DNA of 64,000 nucleotides from Yersinia massiliensis. GTDB taxonomy: Bacteria > Pseudomonadota > Gammaproteobacteria > Enterobacterales > Enterobacteriaceae. Position numbers and translations under genes: made by a program. Where the stretch lies: contig NZ_CP028487.1 of assembly GCF_003048255.1 (NCBI RefSeq), forward strand, positions 2,604,001 through 2,668,000, read 5' to 3'. The notes under the pieces are model-generated. The model searched no databases. It was not told the origin of the DNA and saw nothing but the letters and a program-made list of their open reading frames with translations. Shown piece by piece: positions 1-10,021 of the stretch (positions are counted from its first letter, which is position 1; every line of letters starts with the position of its first letter).

Positions 1-74
1 TTGTTAATCACAATCACCGGGACAACGGGGCCTGCGGTCATGATCTGTTCTGCGCTCGTTTTCCAGCTTTTCAT
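1..74 (-). CDS. eda: KDPG/KHG aldolase, N-terminal fragment
   Basis: The reverse strand reads ATG at 74-72 followed by a 24-residue peptide with the block GPVVPVIVI. This matches the start of Eda, the Entner-Doudoroff aldolase that splits 2-keto-3-deoxy-6-phosphogluconate into pyruvate and glyceraldehyde 3-phosphate. A TGGAG ribosome site lies about 10 nt upstream of the ATG. The rest of the gene runs off the left edge. It lies downstream of zwf on the same strand; no edd gene lies between them, unlike the E. coli zwf-edd-eda cluster. Confidence 0.85.
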   Translation of the reverse strand, partial: MKSWKTSAEQIMTAGPVVPVIVIN

Positions 75-265
75 CAGTTGTTATCTCCACTTATGCCGAT
101 TGGCATGTACTCACCCGAAGGTGCCAGTTGAAATATGGCACGCAGAATATTCACAGATGCTTTCCGCCTGCCATAAAGAATCAGATTGCGAGCCAGCTAA
201 CAGCTCTTTATTATTGCGTGGGCTTCCTGCCCCTAGCTGCCCGCCCTACTTCCTTGGCGGTGGCA

Positions 266-291
266 CGCCACCTAAATAGCGGGAGGTGGCG
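266..291. repeat. Inverted repeat between eda and zwf
   Basis: CGCCACCT (266-273) is matched perfectly by AGGTGGCG (284-291) around a 10-nt loop. It lies just downstream of the zwf stop. No T-run follows on either strand, so it is at best a weak terminator or an mRNA-stabilising hairpin between zwf and eda. Confidence 0.5.
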
Positions 292-312
292 TAACTTGTT
301 AGGACGAGTAGC

Positions 313-1797
313 CTACTCGAACTCGTTCCAAGAACGGCCATCACGGGTAATCATGGCAACGGATGCCACTGGCCCCCATGTACCAGCTTGATACGGCTTC
401 GGCGCTTCGTTATCAGCAGCCCATGCATCCATGATGGAGTCTACCCACTTCCAAGCCTCTTCGACTTCATCACGACGAACGAACAGTGCTTGGATCCCAC
501 GCATGGTTTCCAGCAGCAGGCGCTCGTAGGCATCTGCGAGATGCTTCTCGTTAAAAGTTTTAGAGAAACTGAGGTCAAGTTTGGTGGTTTGCAGGCGGTG
601 CTTATGTTCCAGACCTGGCACCTTATTCAGCACTTCGATCTCAATGCCTTCATCTGGCTGCAAACGAATGGTCAGCTTGTTTTGCGGCAGTTGTTGGTAG
701 GACTCACGGAATAAGTTCAGCGCAGGGTTTTTGAAGTAGACCACGACTTCAGAACACTTACTTGGCAAACGCTTACCGGTTCTCAAATAGAACGGCACTC
801 CAGCCCATCGCCAGTCATCGATATCAACACGGATAGACACGAACGTCTCAGTGTTGCTGCTCTTGTTGGCCCCTTCCTCTTCCAGATAGCCGGGGACTTT
901 GTTGCCCTGTACAAATCCAGCTGTGTATTGGCCGCGTACAGTGGTCTCTCGCACGTTGGTATGATCGATGCGACGTAGTGATCGCAGCACTTTCACTTTC
1001 TCGTCACGGATACGGTCAGTACTTAAATCCGCAGGGGGTGACATGGCGATCATGGTCAGAATTTGCAGCAGATGGTTTTGGATCATGTCACGCATCTGGC
1101 CAGCCTGATCAAAATAGCCCCAGCGCCCTTCAATCCCGACTTCTTCTGCAACCGTAATCTGCACATGGTCTATCGTGCGGTTATCCCAGTTGGAGGCAAA
1201 CAATGAGTTAGCGAACCGCAGTGCCAACAGGTTCAACACCGTTTCTTTACCCAAGTAGTGGTCGATACGGTAAACCTGACATTCGTTGAAGTATTCGGCG
1301 ACCTGATCGTTAATCACCCGCGAAGACGCTAAATCCGTCCCCAGTGGTTTTTCCATGACGACACGGCTTGGTTCTTTATTCAGCCCCGCTTCTCCCAATC
1401 CTTTGCAAACTGCACCAAAGGTACTGGGTGGCATGGCGAAGTAGTTAATAGTGGTGCGATTTTTTTGGTCTAACATTTTACCTAGTTTGGCAAAATGCTT
1501 GCTGTCGTTGACATCTAAATTACAGAAATCGAGACGTGAACTGAGCTTTTGCCACAATTCATCATCTAACTTCTCTTTCATAAAGGTATCGAGGGCTTCT
1601 TTTACCACGGCTGTGTACGCGTCTTTATCCCATTCGGCACGGCCTACACCGATGATCCGAGTATCAGGGTGGATATGACCCGCTTTCTCTAATTGGTAAA
1701 GGGAAGGCAGCAGTTTGCGGCGAGCCAAGTCTCCCTTAGCGCCGAAAATCACCAGATCACACGCCTGGGCTGCTTGGGCTGTATTAGTTACCGCCAT
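313..1797 (-). CDS. zwf: Glucose-6-phosphate 1-dehydrogenase
   Basis: This 494-residue cytosolic enzyme oxidises glucose 6-phosphate to 6-phosphogluconolactone with NADP+, the first step of the pentose phosphate and Entner-Doudoroff routes. Residues 19-25 (GAKGDLA) form the nucleotide-binding motif, 149-153 (EKPLG) a conserved loop, and 177-185 (RIDHYLGKE) the substrate-binding and catalytic signature. Length is typical of the family. The ATG at 1797 follows a GAGGAG ribosome site. A HexR-type operator lies 25-40 bp upstream, and hexR itself is divergent next door, so glucose and Entner-Doudoroff flux probably control it through HexR. Confidence 0.97.
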   Translation of the reverse strand: MAVTNTAQAAQACDLVIFGAKGDLARRKLLPSLYQLEKAGHIHPDTRIIGVGRAEWDKDAYTAVVKEALDTFMKEKLDDELWQKLSSRLDFCNLDVNDSKHFAKLGKMLDQKNRTTINYFAMPPSTFGAVCKGLGEAGLNKEPSRVVMEKPLGTDLASSRVINDQVAEYFNECQVYRIDHYLGKETVLNLLALRFANSLFASNWDNRTIDHVQITVAEEVGIEGRWGYFDQAGQMRDMIQNHLLQILTMIAMSPPADLSTDRIRDEKVKVLRSLRRIDHTNVRETTVRGQYTAGFVQGNKVPGYLEEEGANKSSNTETFVSIRVDIDDWRWAGVPFYLRTGKRLPSKCSEVVVYFKNPALNLFRESYQQLPQNKLTIRLQPDEGIEIEVLNKVPGLEHKHRLQTTKLDLSFSKTFNEKHLADAYERLLLETMRGIQALFVRRDEVEEAWKWVDSIMDAWAADNEAPKPYQAGTWGPVASVAMITRDGRSWNEFE

Positions 1798-1821
1798 GTT
1801 ATTCTCCTCGTTGCAGGATAT

Positions 1822-1837
1822 TTGTAATTTTCTTACA
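1822..1837. promoter_or_regulatory. HexR operator upstream of zwf
   Basis: TTGTAATTTTCTTACA is close to the known gammaproteobacterial HexR palindrome (TGTAAT, short spacer, ATTACA). It sits in the zwf leader 25 bp before the start codon, where bound HexR would block transcription. Known biology: HexR releases DNA when it binds 2-keto-3-deoxy-6-phosphogluconate, the Eda substrate. The site is seen directly; its function is inferred from the family. Confidence 0.75.
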
Positions 1838-2149
1838 TTACTAATGTACTCTCTTTGACTATAGCCAGTAAACCCAGATAAAAGCAGGTCAAAAAAGGTT
1901 AAAAAATATCCATTCAGGCGGCAGGCCGCGTCAAATCAGGCGGCGCTACTTGAAAATGTAATTTTATGACGATTTTGACTACTATTTACCATTATGAAAA
2001 TTAGACACAGGTCATATTCTGGTGAAAAAGCCTCACATCCAACCAGATGCCACTGCCAACGGGTCCCAGCTCGTAGTATATTTTCATTAAACAGGCATAG
2101 ATTTCTCCTTTAAATGAAATCGGTAAAACCCATGGGTGGCTCTCGTTAT
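1838..2149. other. zwf-hexR divergent intergenic region
   Basis: About 310 bp without a supported gene, holding the divergent promoters of zwf and hexR. An in-frame ATG at 2114 could extend HexR by 12 residues, but it has no ribosome site and that stretch does not match HexR proteins. No other feature was recognised. Confidence 0.5.
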
Positions 2150-3019
2150 ATGAATACGCTGGAAAATATCCAAAATAATCTGGACCTCCTGAGCAAATCA
2201 GAAAGGAAAGTTGCCGAGGTGATCCTCGCCTCCCCACAAACCGCTATCCATTCGAGTATCGCTACACTCGCCAAAATGGCGAACGTCAGTGAACCAACGG
2301 TAAACCGTTTTTGTCGTCGGCTGGACACCAAAGGCTTCCCTGATTTTAAACTTCATTTGGCGCAAAGTCTGGCTAATGGCACACCTTATGTGAATCGAAA
2401 TGTTGAAGAAGATGATAGTGTAGCCGCTTACACAGGCAAAATTTTCGAATCCACTATGGCTAGTCTGGATATGGTGAGAACCAATCTAGACATTGCCGCC
2501 ATTAATCGGGCTGTTGATTTATTAACACAAGCGAAGAAAATATCGTTCTTTGGTCTTGGCGCATCAGCTGCCGTGGCCCATGATGCGATGAATAAATTTT
2601 TCCGCTTCAATATTCCAGTAATTTATTTTGATGATATCGTGATGCAGCGTATGAGTTGCATGAATTCCAGTGAAGGTGATGTGGTGGTATTAATCTCCCA
2701 TACTGGCCGCACAAAAAGCTTGGTAGAGCTCGCTCACCTAGCCCGTGAAAACGATGCCACCGTGATAGCCATCACCTCACGCGATACCCCACTGGCACAT
2801 GAAGCAACATTGTCGCTGCTGCTGGACGTACCTGAAGACACCGATGTGTATATGCCGATGGTGTCACGTATTGCTCAACTCACCTTAATTGATGTCTTAG
2901 CGACGGGGTTTACCTTGCGCCGAGGAGCAAAATTCAGGGATAACCTAAAACGGGTTAAAGACGCATTGAAAGAGTCACGTTTTGATAAAGGTTTACCGCA
3001 CATCAACAGTGGTGAATAG
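2150..3019 (+). CDS. hexR: HexR, RpiR-family repressor of sugar catabolism
   Basis: This 289-residue regulator has an N-terminal RpiR-type helix-turn-helix (about residues 1-77, with the block VSEPTVNRFCRR) and a C-terminal SIS sugar-phosphate-binding domain (about 120-255). It represses zwf, eda and other glycolytic genes and is released by 2-keto-3-deoxy-6-phosphogluconate. The ATG at 2150 was chosen because the protein then begins MNTLENIQ, the usual HexR start. An upstream in-frame ATG at 2114 lacks a ribosome site. It is divergent from zwf and sits before pykA, matching the E. coli order. Confidence 0.95.
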   Translation: MNTLENIQNNLDLLSKSERKVAEVILASPQTAIHSSIATLAKMANVSEPTVNRFCRRLDTKGFPDFKLHLAQSLANGTPYVNRNVEEDDSVAAYTGKIFESTMASLDMVRTNLDIAAINRAVDLLTQAKKISFFGLGASAAVAHDAMNKFFRFNIPVIYFDDIVMQRMSCMNSSEGDVVVLISHTGRTKSLVELAHLARENDATVIAITSRDTPLAHEATLSLLLDVPEDTDVYMPMVSRIAQLTLIDVLATGFTLRRGAKFRDNLKRVKDALKESRFDKGLPHINSGE

Positions 3020-3382
3020 CGGTAATAGCGAGAAAAGCATCTGGCAGAGAAGTCACTTTGTATTGTGTTAGCGCATCTTCTGCCGTAACAATTTGACGTA
3101 TTATTGAGGAATAGTCGTCACTTTGGCTCAGGAAAATACAACCAGAGCCACTATGCTCAACACTAGCTCACTGGGTAATTCGATTGTTTTTTGTGTATTA
3201 ATCGTATTACATCTGCAAGCGGGTAACATGCATGACACTATTTTGTCGTATCCATGACAAACTTTCGTCGTAAAACATGAACAGGTTTCGTCGTAAAATT
3301 TGTAACTGAATGACATTTTACTATCGGATTCATTATCCGCTGTTTTAACAACACCATGCTTCATCAGTCAACGGAGTAAGAG
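3020..3382. other. hexR-pykA intergenic region with direct repeats
   Basis: 363 bp without a gene. Near pykA it contains TTTCGTCGTAAAA twice (3263-3275 and 3286-3298, 23 bp apart) and a partial third copy, TTTGTCGTA (3242-3250). All are on the same face of the helix, as expected for a tandem operator. I do not recognise the regulator. The pykA promoter must lie here. Confidence 0.5.
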
Positions 3383-4825
3383 ATGTCCAGACGGCTCAGA
3401 AGGACCAAGATTGTTACTACACTGGGGCCGGCTACGGACCGCGACAATAATCTGGAAAAGATTATTGCCGCTGGTGCAAACGTAGTCCGCCTGAATTTTT
3501 CCCATGGTAGTGCTGAAGATCATGAGTTGCGGGCCAATAAAGTCCGTGAAATTGCCGCTCGCTTAGGGCGTCATGTTGCTATTCTTGGCGATTTGCAAGG
3601 TCCTAAAATCCGTGTGTCTACGTTTAAGGAAGGAAAAGTTTTCCTGAATGTGCACGATAAATTCCTGCTCGATGCCAACATGGCAAAAGGCGAAGGCGAT
3701 AAAGACAAGGTCGGTATTGATTATAAAGGCCTGCCTGCTGATGTAGTCCCTGGCGATATCTTGCTGCTTGATGATGGCCGGGTACAACTGAAAGTTGTTG
3801 AAGTACAAGGCATGAAAGTCTTCACTGAAGTCACCGTGGGTGGCCCTCTGTCCAATAACAAGGGCATTAATAAACTCGGTGGTGGCCTGTCTGCCGAAGC
3901 GCTGACAGAAAAAGACAAAGCTGACATTATTACCGCCGCTAAAATTGGTGTCGATTTCTTGGCAGTGTCTTTCCCGCGTACAGGCGAAGATTTGCACTAC
4001 GCTCGTCGTCTGGCCCGTGATGCAGGTTGCAACGCGCAAATCGTAGCAAAAGTTGAGCGTGCTGAGGCGGTAGCAACAGACGAAGCCATGGATGACATCA
4101 TTCTTGCTTCTGATGTCGTGATGGTTGCTCGTGGTGACTTGGGTGTCGAAATTGGTGACCCAGAGCTAGTCGGTATCCAGAAAAAACTGATTCGCCGTGC
4201 GCGTCAGCTTAACCGTGCTGTGATCACCGCGACTCAAATGATGGAGTCGATGATTACCAACCCAATGCCAACACGTGCTGAAGTCATGGACGTGGCAAAC
4301 GCCGTGTTAGATGGTACCGACGCCGTCATGCTCTCAGCTGAAACCGCAGCAGGTCAGTATCCTGCCGAGACAGTCGCTGCGATGGCACGCGTGTGTCTGG
4401 GCGCAGAAAAAATCCCCAGTATCAATGTGTCAAAACACCGCTTGGATGTGCAATTCGACAATGTCGAAGAAGCTATTGCGATGTCGACCATGTATGCAGC
4501 AAACCACCTCAAAGGCATCACAGCAATTCTCGCGATGACCGAATCGGGCCGTACTGCACTGATGATGTCCCGTATCAGCTCCGGTTTACCGATTTTTGCA
4601 ATGTCTCGTCATGACCACACCTTAAATCTAACGGCTATCTACCGTGGTGTGACGCCGGTTTACTGCGATACCCACACTGATGGTGTTATGGCTGCGACTG
4701 AAGCGGTGAATCGCCTGAAAGATAAAGGCTTCCTGATTTCTGGTGATCTGGTTATCGTGACGCAAGGTGATGTCATGGGGACGATTGGTACCACCAATAC
4801 TAGCCGCATCATTCGCGTTGAATAA
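3383..4825 (+). CDS. pykA: Pyruvate kinase II
   Basis: This 480-residue enzyme transfers phosphate from phosphoenolpyruvate to ADP, the last glycolytic step, in the cytosol as a tetramer. Length and N-terminus ([19 protein letters not shown]) match PykA rather than PykF. Conserved blocks are RLNFSHG near residue 36, [15 protein letters not shown] and the active-site segment [10 protein letters not shown]. It is preceded by unexplained direct repeats and followed by a strong terminator, so it is probably transcribed alone. Confidence 0.97.
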   Translation: MSRRLRRTKIVTTLGPATDRDNNLEKIIAAGANVVRLNFSHGSAEDHELRANKVREIAARLGRHVAILGDLQGPKIRVSTFKEGKVFLNVHDKFLLDANMAKGEGDKDKVGIDYKGLPADVVPGDILLLDDGRVQLKVVEVQGMKVFTEVTVGGPLSNNKGINKLGGGLSAEALTEKDKADIITAAKIGVDFLAVSFPRTGEDLHYARRLARDAGCNAQIVAKVERAEAVATDEAMDDIILASDVVMVARGDLGVEIGDPELVGIQKKLIRRARQLNRAVITATQMMESMITNPMPTRAEVMDVANAVLDGTDAVMLSAETAAGQYPAETVAAMARVCLGAEKIPSINVSKHRLDVQFDNVEEAIAMSTMYAANHLKGITAILAMTESGRTALMMSRISSGLPIFAMSRHDHTLNLTAIYRGVTPVYCDTHTDGVMAATEAVNRLKDKGFLISGDLVIVTQGDVMGTIGTTNTSRIIRVE

Positions 4826-4848
4826 TCAGTTTTAAGCATTAAAGAACA

Positions 4849-4880
4849 AAAAACCCGCTTATTAATGGCGGGTTTTTTTT
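4849..4880 (+). terminator. Factor-independent terminator of pykA
   Basis: AAACCCGC (4851-4858) pairs with GCGGGTTT (4868-4875) around a 9-nt loop and runs into eight T residues. It begins 23 bp after the pykA stop. Confidence 0.92.
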
Positions 4881-4937
4881 ATATTCAATTTTCTCATTTA
4901 GGCTAAAGGGCCTTGCTGGCGCCTAGCGAAATGGGCA

Positions 4938-5900
4938 TTAAAGATCCTTGCGAACATAAGGTTCAATCTCGCCTTCCTTACGGGTTTTCAGCAGCTTAAG
5001 AATCCAAGTGTATTGCTCTGGGTTCGGCTTAACCAAGATTTCAACTTCTTCATTCATTCGGCGAGCGATGTACGCATCGTCAGCATCTGCCAAATCATCC
5101 ATCGGTGGGCGTATATAAATATCAAGGCGATGTTCACGATAATTATAAACGGGGAACATCGGCACAATCGCCGCTTTGCAGACTTTCATTAAACGCCCGA
5201 CGGCAGGCAGTGTCGCTTTATAAGTAGCAAAAAAGTCAACAAATTCACTTTGTTCAGGGCCATAGTCTTCATCTGGCAAATAGTAGCCCCAGAATCCCTG
5301 ACGCACTGAGCTGATAAATGGCTTAATACCGCTTTCCCTTGCATGGATACGTCCACCAAACCGCAAGCGCGCGCTATTCCACAAATAATCCACCAGCGGG
5401 TTACGCTGATGGTGGAACATACCGGCAACCGGTTTACCTTGCTCGGCTAGCAACATTGCCGGAATATCAATCGACCAAGCATGAGGCACCAACAGAATAA
5501 CATTACGTTCCTGCTGCTGTAGTCCATCCAAAATATCTAATCCATGCCATTGGACGCGGGATAACACTGTTTTAGGGTCACGAAAACAGAGCTCAGCCAT
5601 CATCATTAATGGTTGCGCAGCAGTCGCAAACATCTGATCAATAATATGCTCACGTTCAGCTTCTGGCAGCTCCGGCATGCAATAAAGAAGATTGATACGG
5701 GCACGACGACGGGCGCTTTTAGCGAACTTCCCCGCAAGGCGGCCAATACCGGCTAACAAGGGATCACGAAATCTCGGTGGCACATACGCCATCCCCGCCA
5801 TTAAGCCCGTCCCTAACCACACCCCCCAAAAACGTGGGTGCAGGAAAGACTTTTTAAATACCGGAATAAAACCAGCAGCGTCGTTTTTCTCTTTATGCAT
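4938..5900 (-). CDS. lpxM: Lipid A myristoyltransferase LpxM (MsbB)
   Basis: This inner-membrane acyltransferase adds the secondary myristoyl chain to KDO2-lipid A. The HX4D acyltransferase motif appears as HAWSID, and the blocks RFGGR, QGYWGYYLPDxD-like and EFVDFFATYKATLPA match LpxM. The ATG at 5900 gives 320 residues, the family length. The reading frame stays open to a TTG at 5984, but those 28 residues are Ser-rich and unlike the family. The gene sits next to mepM and znuA, as in E. coli. Confidence 0.93.
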   Translation of the reverse strand: MHKEKNDAAGFIPVFKKSFLHPRFWGVWLGTGLMAGMAYVPPRFRDPLLAGIGRLAGKFAKSARRRARINLLYCMPELPEAEREHIIDQMFATAAQPLMMMAELCFRDPKTVLSRVQWHGLDILDGLQQQERNVILLVPHAWSIDIPAMLLAEQGKPVAGMFHHQRNPLVDYLWNSARLRFGGRIHARESGIKPFISSVRQGFWGYYLPDEDYGPEQSEFVDFFATYKATLPAVGRLMKVCKAAIVPMFPVYNYREHRLDIYIRPPMDDLADADDAYIARRMNEEVEILVKPNPEQYTWILKLLKTRKEGEIEPYVRKDL

Positions 5901-6014
5901 GGAAGAACTCTTGGAATTTTCGAGTGGACTAATAATAGATTTTATTTTTGAGTCTACAGGGTGACTTGCATCAGATATAGACAATCCAGTAGCCCAACGG
6001 CTACTGGATCAACA

Positions 6015-7331
6015 TTAATCTAATTGCAGTTGTGGAATAACCTGCTTCGCGATAGCCAGATAATCGCTGCGGTCTTTACCACTTAAACCTTCTGAACGTG
6101 GCAATTTCGCAGTCAGTGGATTTACTGCTTGCTGGTTCATCCAGAACTCATAGTGCAGATGCGGGCCTGTTGAACGACCGGTATTACCTGACAATGCGAT
6201 ACGATCACCGCGTTTAACTTTTTGCCCCGGTTTCACCAGAAGTTTCTTCAAATGCATATAGCGTGTGGTGTATTGGCGACCATGGCGAATCGCCACATAG
6301 TTACCTGCAGCACCACTGCGTTTTGCAATAACCACTTCACCATCACCGACAGCAAGTACAGGTGTCCCTACCGGCATGGCAAAATCCACACCTTTATGGG
6401 GTGCAACACGCCCGGTCACGGGGTTAAGGCGGCGAGGATTGAAGTTAGACGAGATCCGGAATTGTTTCATGGTAGGAAAACGCATAAAACCACGGGCCAA
6501 ACCAGAGCCTTGGCGATCATAGAACTTGCCGTCATCGGCACGGATAGCATAATAATCCTTGCCTCCAGAGCGCATGCGCACCCCAACCAACTGGCTTTGC
6601 TCACTACGACCATCAAGAATTTCGCGAGACATCAAGACTGAGAATTGATCCCCCTTGCGCAACTTCGCAAAATCCAGCTGCCACTGTAATGCTTTGGTCA
6701 CTGCGCGAATCTCAGAATTGGTTAAACCCGCTTTCTTCGCACTGGTGACAAAACTACCATCAAGGCTCCCCGTTAGAACTTTGTTGCTCCACTCACCTTT
6801 TTGTAGCTCTTTCGTCTCTTTAAAATTATTGCCAACACGATCATAAACACGTGTTTCACGACGAGAGACTTCCCAAGTCAGACGTTGCAAATCGCCTGCA
6901 TCATTCACAGTCCAGGAAATTTGTTGCCCAATCTTCAGGTTACGAAGATCACGGTTCTGCGTCGCAAGCAATGAAACATCTGAAATATCAATGCCATACT
7001 GAGTCAGAATGCTGCTTAACGTATCTCCTGTTGAGACAACATACTCATGGACCCCCGTTTCACCGGCATCTTTGGCATCTAATTCGTCTTGCGGGATTTC
7101 ATCATCAGGCGTTGGTTGATCGATGGGTTCACTGGCTTCGGGCAGTAGAATACGGGGTTGAGCAGTATCTAGCACCACACTTTTGGCGACCGGCTCATGC
7201 TCTGGGTGATATACAAAAGGCCGCCAAACAGCGACGGCCAGTGTCATAACAGTCAACGACCCCAGCATAACGCGATGGGGCCGAGGGAGATTGCTATACG
7301 CAAGGGTGATAGTTCGGACTATCTGCTGCAC
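6015..7331 (-). CDS. mepM: Murein DD-endopeptidase MepM
   Basis: This periplasmic, membrane-anchored zinc hydrolase cuts D-Ala-mDAP crosslinks during wall growth. The 438-residue protein has one N-terminal membrane segment (about 21-40), a LysM domain (about 96-140) and a C-terminal peptidase M23 domain. Visible zinc ligands are H312 and D316 (HKGVD) and H393 (HLH, 391-393). It lies between lpxM and znuA on the same strand. Known biology: in E. coli mepM expression can respond to Zur together with znuA, consistent with this layout. Confidence 0.95.
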   Translation of the reverse strand: MQQIVRTITLAYSNLPRPHRVMLGSLTVMTLAVAVWRPFVYHPEHEPVAKSVVLDTAQPRILLPEASEPIDQPTPDDEIPQDELDAKDAGETGVHEYVVSTGDTLSSILTQYGIDISDVSLLATQNRDLRNLKIGQQISWTVNDAGDLQRLTWEVSRRETRVYDRVGNNFKETKELQKGEWSNKVLTGSLDGSFVTSAKKAGLTNSEIRAVTKALQWQLDFAKLRKGDQFSVLMSREILDGRSEQSQLVGVRMRSGGKDYYAIRADDGKFYDRQGSGLARGFMRFPTMKQFRISSNFNPRRLNPVTGRVAPHKGVDFAMPVGTPVLAVGDGEVVIAKRSGAAGNYVAIRHGRQYTTRYMHLKKLLVKPGQKVKRGDRIALSGNTGRSTGPHLHYEFWMNQQAVNPLTAKLPRSEGLSGKDRSDYLAIAKQVIPQLQLD

Positions 7332-7351
7332 TTATAAGTATCCTTTTAATC

Positions 7352-8308
7352 TTACTTCAGGCAGCTCACGTATTGGTTCGACAACTGAGACAAAAAGTTC
7401 ACATAGCTGTCCTGACCTAATACTATGCCGCTGCCCAACGGATCCAGTGTTCCTGAACGAACGTCTGTTCCTTTGGCAACGGCATCAATGACGGCTGGCC
7501 TGAATTGTGGCTCAGCAAAAACGCATACCGCTTTATGCTCAACCAACTGTGTTCGAATTTGATGTAAACGCTGTGCACCAGGTTGTATTTCGGGGTTGAC
7601 CGTAAAATGCCCTAACGGGCTCAAGCCAAAGTGTTTTTCAAAGTAGCCATAGGCATCATGAAAAACGAAGTATCCCTTACCTTGGGCAGGCTTTAGCATA
7701 TTAGCAATATTTTTTTCATTTTGCGCTAATTGATCCTCGAATCGGCGCAGGTTAGCATCTAGTTTGTCCTTATTTTGCGGCATAAGTTCCAATAATCTGT
7801 CGTGAATCGCGATTGCAGATTGTTTGGCGATAGTGGGCGATAGCCAAATATGCATATTATATTCGCCGTGGTGGTGCCCATCATCGTGACTATCTTTAGC
7901 ATGATCATGGTCATGCCCTGCTTCTTCACCTTCATGCTCGTCATGTTCATCGCCTTTCATTAACAATGGCATAATCGAGGGAAGCTCAGATAGTGCAATC
8001 TGTTTATTATCAGCCAGTTGAGAAAGTGGTTTAGCTAAAAAGGCTTCCATTTCCGGTCCAACCCAAATTACAAGCTCAGCACTGCGTAACCGCTGGACAT
8101 CCGATGGACGAAGCGCATAATCGTGCGGAGAAGCGCCATCAGGCAATAAAACCTCGGTCGGTAACACGCCATCTGCAATGGCTGAAGCGATAAAACCTAA
8201 TGGCCGTACTGATGTAACGACCGCTGCTGAGGCAATATTAAATGGATTTGCGATGATAATTGCGCTCGCGAGCATTGCCTGTTTTAGCCACTTATTTTTA
8301 TGTAACAT
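7352..8308 (-). CDS. znuA: Zinc ABC transporter, periplasmic binding protein ZnuA
   Basis: ZnuA captures Zn2+ in the periplasm and delivers it to ZnuB. The 318-residue protein has a signal peptide (about 1-28), zinc-ligand histidines H62 and the one in HIWLSP near 153, and a His/Asp-rich flexible loop at about 120-148, the hallmark of ZnuA. It is divergent from znuCB with a Zur-like box between them, so the three transporter genes are probably derepressed together under zinc shortage. Confidence 0.96.
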   Translation of the reverse strand: MLHKNKWLKQAMLASAIIIANPFNIASAAVVTSVRPLGFIASAIADGVLPTEVLLPDGASPHDYALRPSDVQRLRSAELVIWVGPEMEAFLAKPLSQLADNKQIALSELPSIMPLLMKGDEHDEHEGEEAGHDHDHAKDSHDDGHHHGEYNMHIWLSPTIAKQSAIAIHDRLLELMPQNKDKLDANLRRFEDQLAQNEKNIANMLKPAQGKGYFVFHDAYGYFEKHFGLSPLGHFTVNPEIQPGAQRLHQIRTQLVEHKAVCVFAEPQFRPAVIDAVAKGTDVRSGTLDPLGSGIVLGQDSYVNFLSQLSNQYVSCLK

Positions 8309-8338
8309 AATACGAATTCTCGACGTTTAGTTGAGTAA

Positions 8339-8362
8339 AGCGTAATATTATAACATTCACTC
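8339..8362. promoter_or_regulatory. Zur box between znuA and znuC
   Basis: The AT-rich palindrome TAATATTATAACATT in the 75-bp divergent spacer matches, on the reverse strand, the enterobacterial Zur consensus core (AATGTTATAATAT). One shared site can repress both znuA and znuCB when zinc is plentiful. The match is by eye. Confidence 0.75.
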
Positions 8363-8383
8363 GGTTCTGCAAACGTAATCATA

Positions 8384-9142
8384 ATGTCCACTTTGGTAAC
8401 TCTAAATAAAATATCCGTCACTTTTGGTCACCGGCGGGTACTGAATGATATTTCTCTTTCACTGCGCCCAGGAAGGATATTAACCTTACTTGGCCCGAAC
8501 GGTGCCGGTAAATCGACACTGGTTCGCGTCGTGCTTGGATTGATTGCCCCTACCAGCGGCAGTTTGATTCGTGAGCCGGGTTTACGCATTGGTTATGTGC
8601 CGCAAAAACTCCATCTCGATGCAACATTGCCGCTCACCGTCAGCCGCTTTATGCGTTTGAAGCCTGGTGTTAAAAAAGCCGATATTCTGCCTGCCCTCAA
8701 GCGTGTTCACGCTGCGCATTTGTTAGAGCAACCCATGCAAAAATTATCTGGTGGTGAGAATCAACGGGTACTGCTCGCGCGCGCGCTACTCAATCGCCCA
8801 CAGCTATTGGTGCTAGATGAACCGACGCAAGGTGTTGATGTTAATGGCCAATTGGCACTGTATGACTTGATTGAACAACTGCGCAAAGAGTTAAACTGTG
8901 CCGTATTGATGGTCTCACATGACTTGCATTTAGTGATGGCAAAAACTGATGAGGTATTGTGCCTAAACCAACATATTTGTTGTTCCGGCGCACCAGAGGT
9001 GGTTTCGACGCACCCTGAATTTATCGCCATGTTTGGCCAGCGCGGTGCCGAACAGCTCGCGGTCTATCGACATCACCATAATCATCGCCACGATTTACAC
9101 GGAAAGATTATTTTGAAAAGCAGTGGGAGTCGTGACGCATGA
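8384..9142 (+). CDS. znuC: Zinc ABC transporter ATPase ZnuC
   Basis: This 252-residue ATPase powers ZnuB. Visible are the Walker A motif GPNGAGKS, the ABC signature LSGGENQR, and Walker B LLVLDEP followed by the H-loop in MVSHD. The C-terminus carries a His cluster ([10 protein letters not shown]) typical of ZnuC. Its stop overlaps the znuB start by 4 bp (ATGA), indicating translational coupling. Confidence 0.96.
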   Translation: MSTLVTLNKISVTFGHRRVLNDISLSLRPGRILTLLGPNGAGKSTLVRVVLGLIAPTSGSLIREPGLRIGYVPQKLHLDATLPLTVSRFMRLKPGVKKADILPALKRVHAAHLLEQPMQKLSGGENQRVLLARALLNRPQLLVLDEPTQGVDVNGQLALYDLIEQLRKELNCAVLMVSHDLHLVMAKTDEVLCLNQHICCSGAPEVVSTHPEFIAMFGQRGAEQLAVYRHHHNHRHDLHGKIILKSSGSRDA

Positions 9143-9924
9143 TTGAATTATTACTACCAGGTTGGTTAGCCGGTATTCTTCTGGCGACTGCGGCTGGCCC
9201 ACTGGGATCATTTGTCGTTTGGCGGCGGATGTCCTATTTCGGCGATACATTAGCTCATGCCTCTTTATTAGGGGTCGCTTTTGGCTTATTGCTAAATGTG
9301 AATCCTTTTTATGCTGTAATTGCCATGACCATGGTGCTAGCACTCATTCTGGTGTGGTTAGAACGTCGTCCACAACTCGCGGTTGATACCTTATTAGGTA
9401 TCATGGCTCACAGTGCATTATCACTGGGTTTGGTGGTCGTTAGCCTAATGCATAATGTACGGGTCGATTTGATGGCCTATCTATTTGGTGACCTGCTCTC
9501 GGTCACACTAAGTGATATCTGGCTCATTGCAGCGGGTGTGCTAGTGGTATTAGGGGTGCTTTGCTGGCAGTGGCGTGCTTTGTTGTCAATGACCGTCAGC
9601 CCAGAGCTAGCTCATGTTGATGGGGTTAACTTGGAGCGGGTGCGGATGATGCTAATGTTAGTCACCGCCCTGACGATAGGGTTGTCGATGAAGTTTGTTG
9701 GCGCTCTGATTATTACTTCATTGCTGATCATTCCTGCTGCTGCGGCTCGCCGCTTTGCCCGCACACCAGAACAAATGGCAGGCATTGCAATTGGTATCGG
9801 TATGATTGCGGTGACTGGCGGCTTAACTTTCTCAGCTTTATATGACACGCCAGCAGGGCCATCAGTGGTGCTTTGCGCTGCGGTGATGTTCGTACTGAGT
9901 CTGTCGCAAAAAGCACGCGGATAA
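9139..9924 (+). CDS. znuB: Zinc ABC transporter permease ZnuB
   Basis: This 261-residue inner-membrane permease of the ABC-3 family has about seven or eight hydrophobic segments over its whole length and the family block [16 protein letters not shown] near the N-terminus. It forms the Zn2+ channel with ZnuC and receives metal from ZnuA. It is coupled to znuC by a 4-bp overlap and ends just before a terminator. Confidence 0.95.
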   Translation: MIELLLPGWLAGILLATAAGPLGSFVVWRRMSYFGDTLAHASLLGVAFGLLLNVNPFYAVIAMTMVLALILVWLERRPQLAVDTLLGIMAHSALSLGLVVVSLMHNVRVDLMAYLFGDLLSVTLSDIWLIAAGVLVVLGVLCWQWRALLSMTVSPELAHVDGVNLERVRMMLMLVTALTIGLSMKFVGALIITSLLIIPAAAARRFARTPEQMAGIAIGIGMIAVTGGLTFSALYDTPAGPSVVLCAAVMFVLSLSQKARG

Positions 9925-9936
9925 TGATTTGATTAA

Positions 9937-9967
9937 GCGGGGGTTATCACATTAGCCCCCGTTTTTA
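9937..9967 (+). terminator. Terminator of znuCB
   Basis: CGGGGG (9938-9943) pairs with CCCCCG (9956-9961), extended by flanking TA pairs, and is followed by five T residues. It starts 13 bp after the znuB stop. No T-run is present for the opposite strand. Confidence 0.85.
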
Positions 9968-10021
9968 ATGACCACCCTTCCCATTTAAAACAAATCACAC
10001 CTAATCTTTATCCGTCGCGTT

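Noticed and set aside
1..279. Rightward 92-codon reading frame at the window start
   Set aside because: It overlaps the eda start on the other strand and the eda-zwf spacer, has no ribosome site and no recognisable protein features.
5901..5984. N-terminal extension of LpxM from a TTG
   Set aside because: The extra 28 residues are low in complexity, unlike LpxM proteins, and the internal ATG gives the family length.
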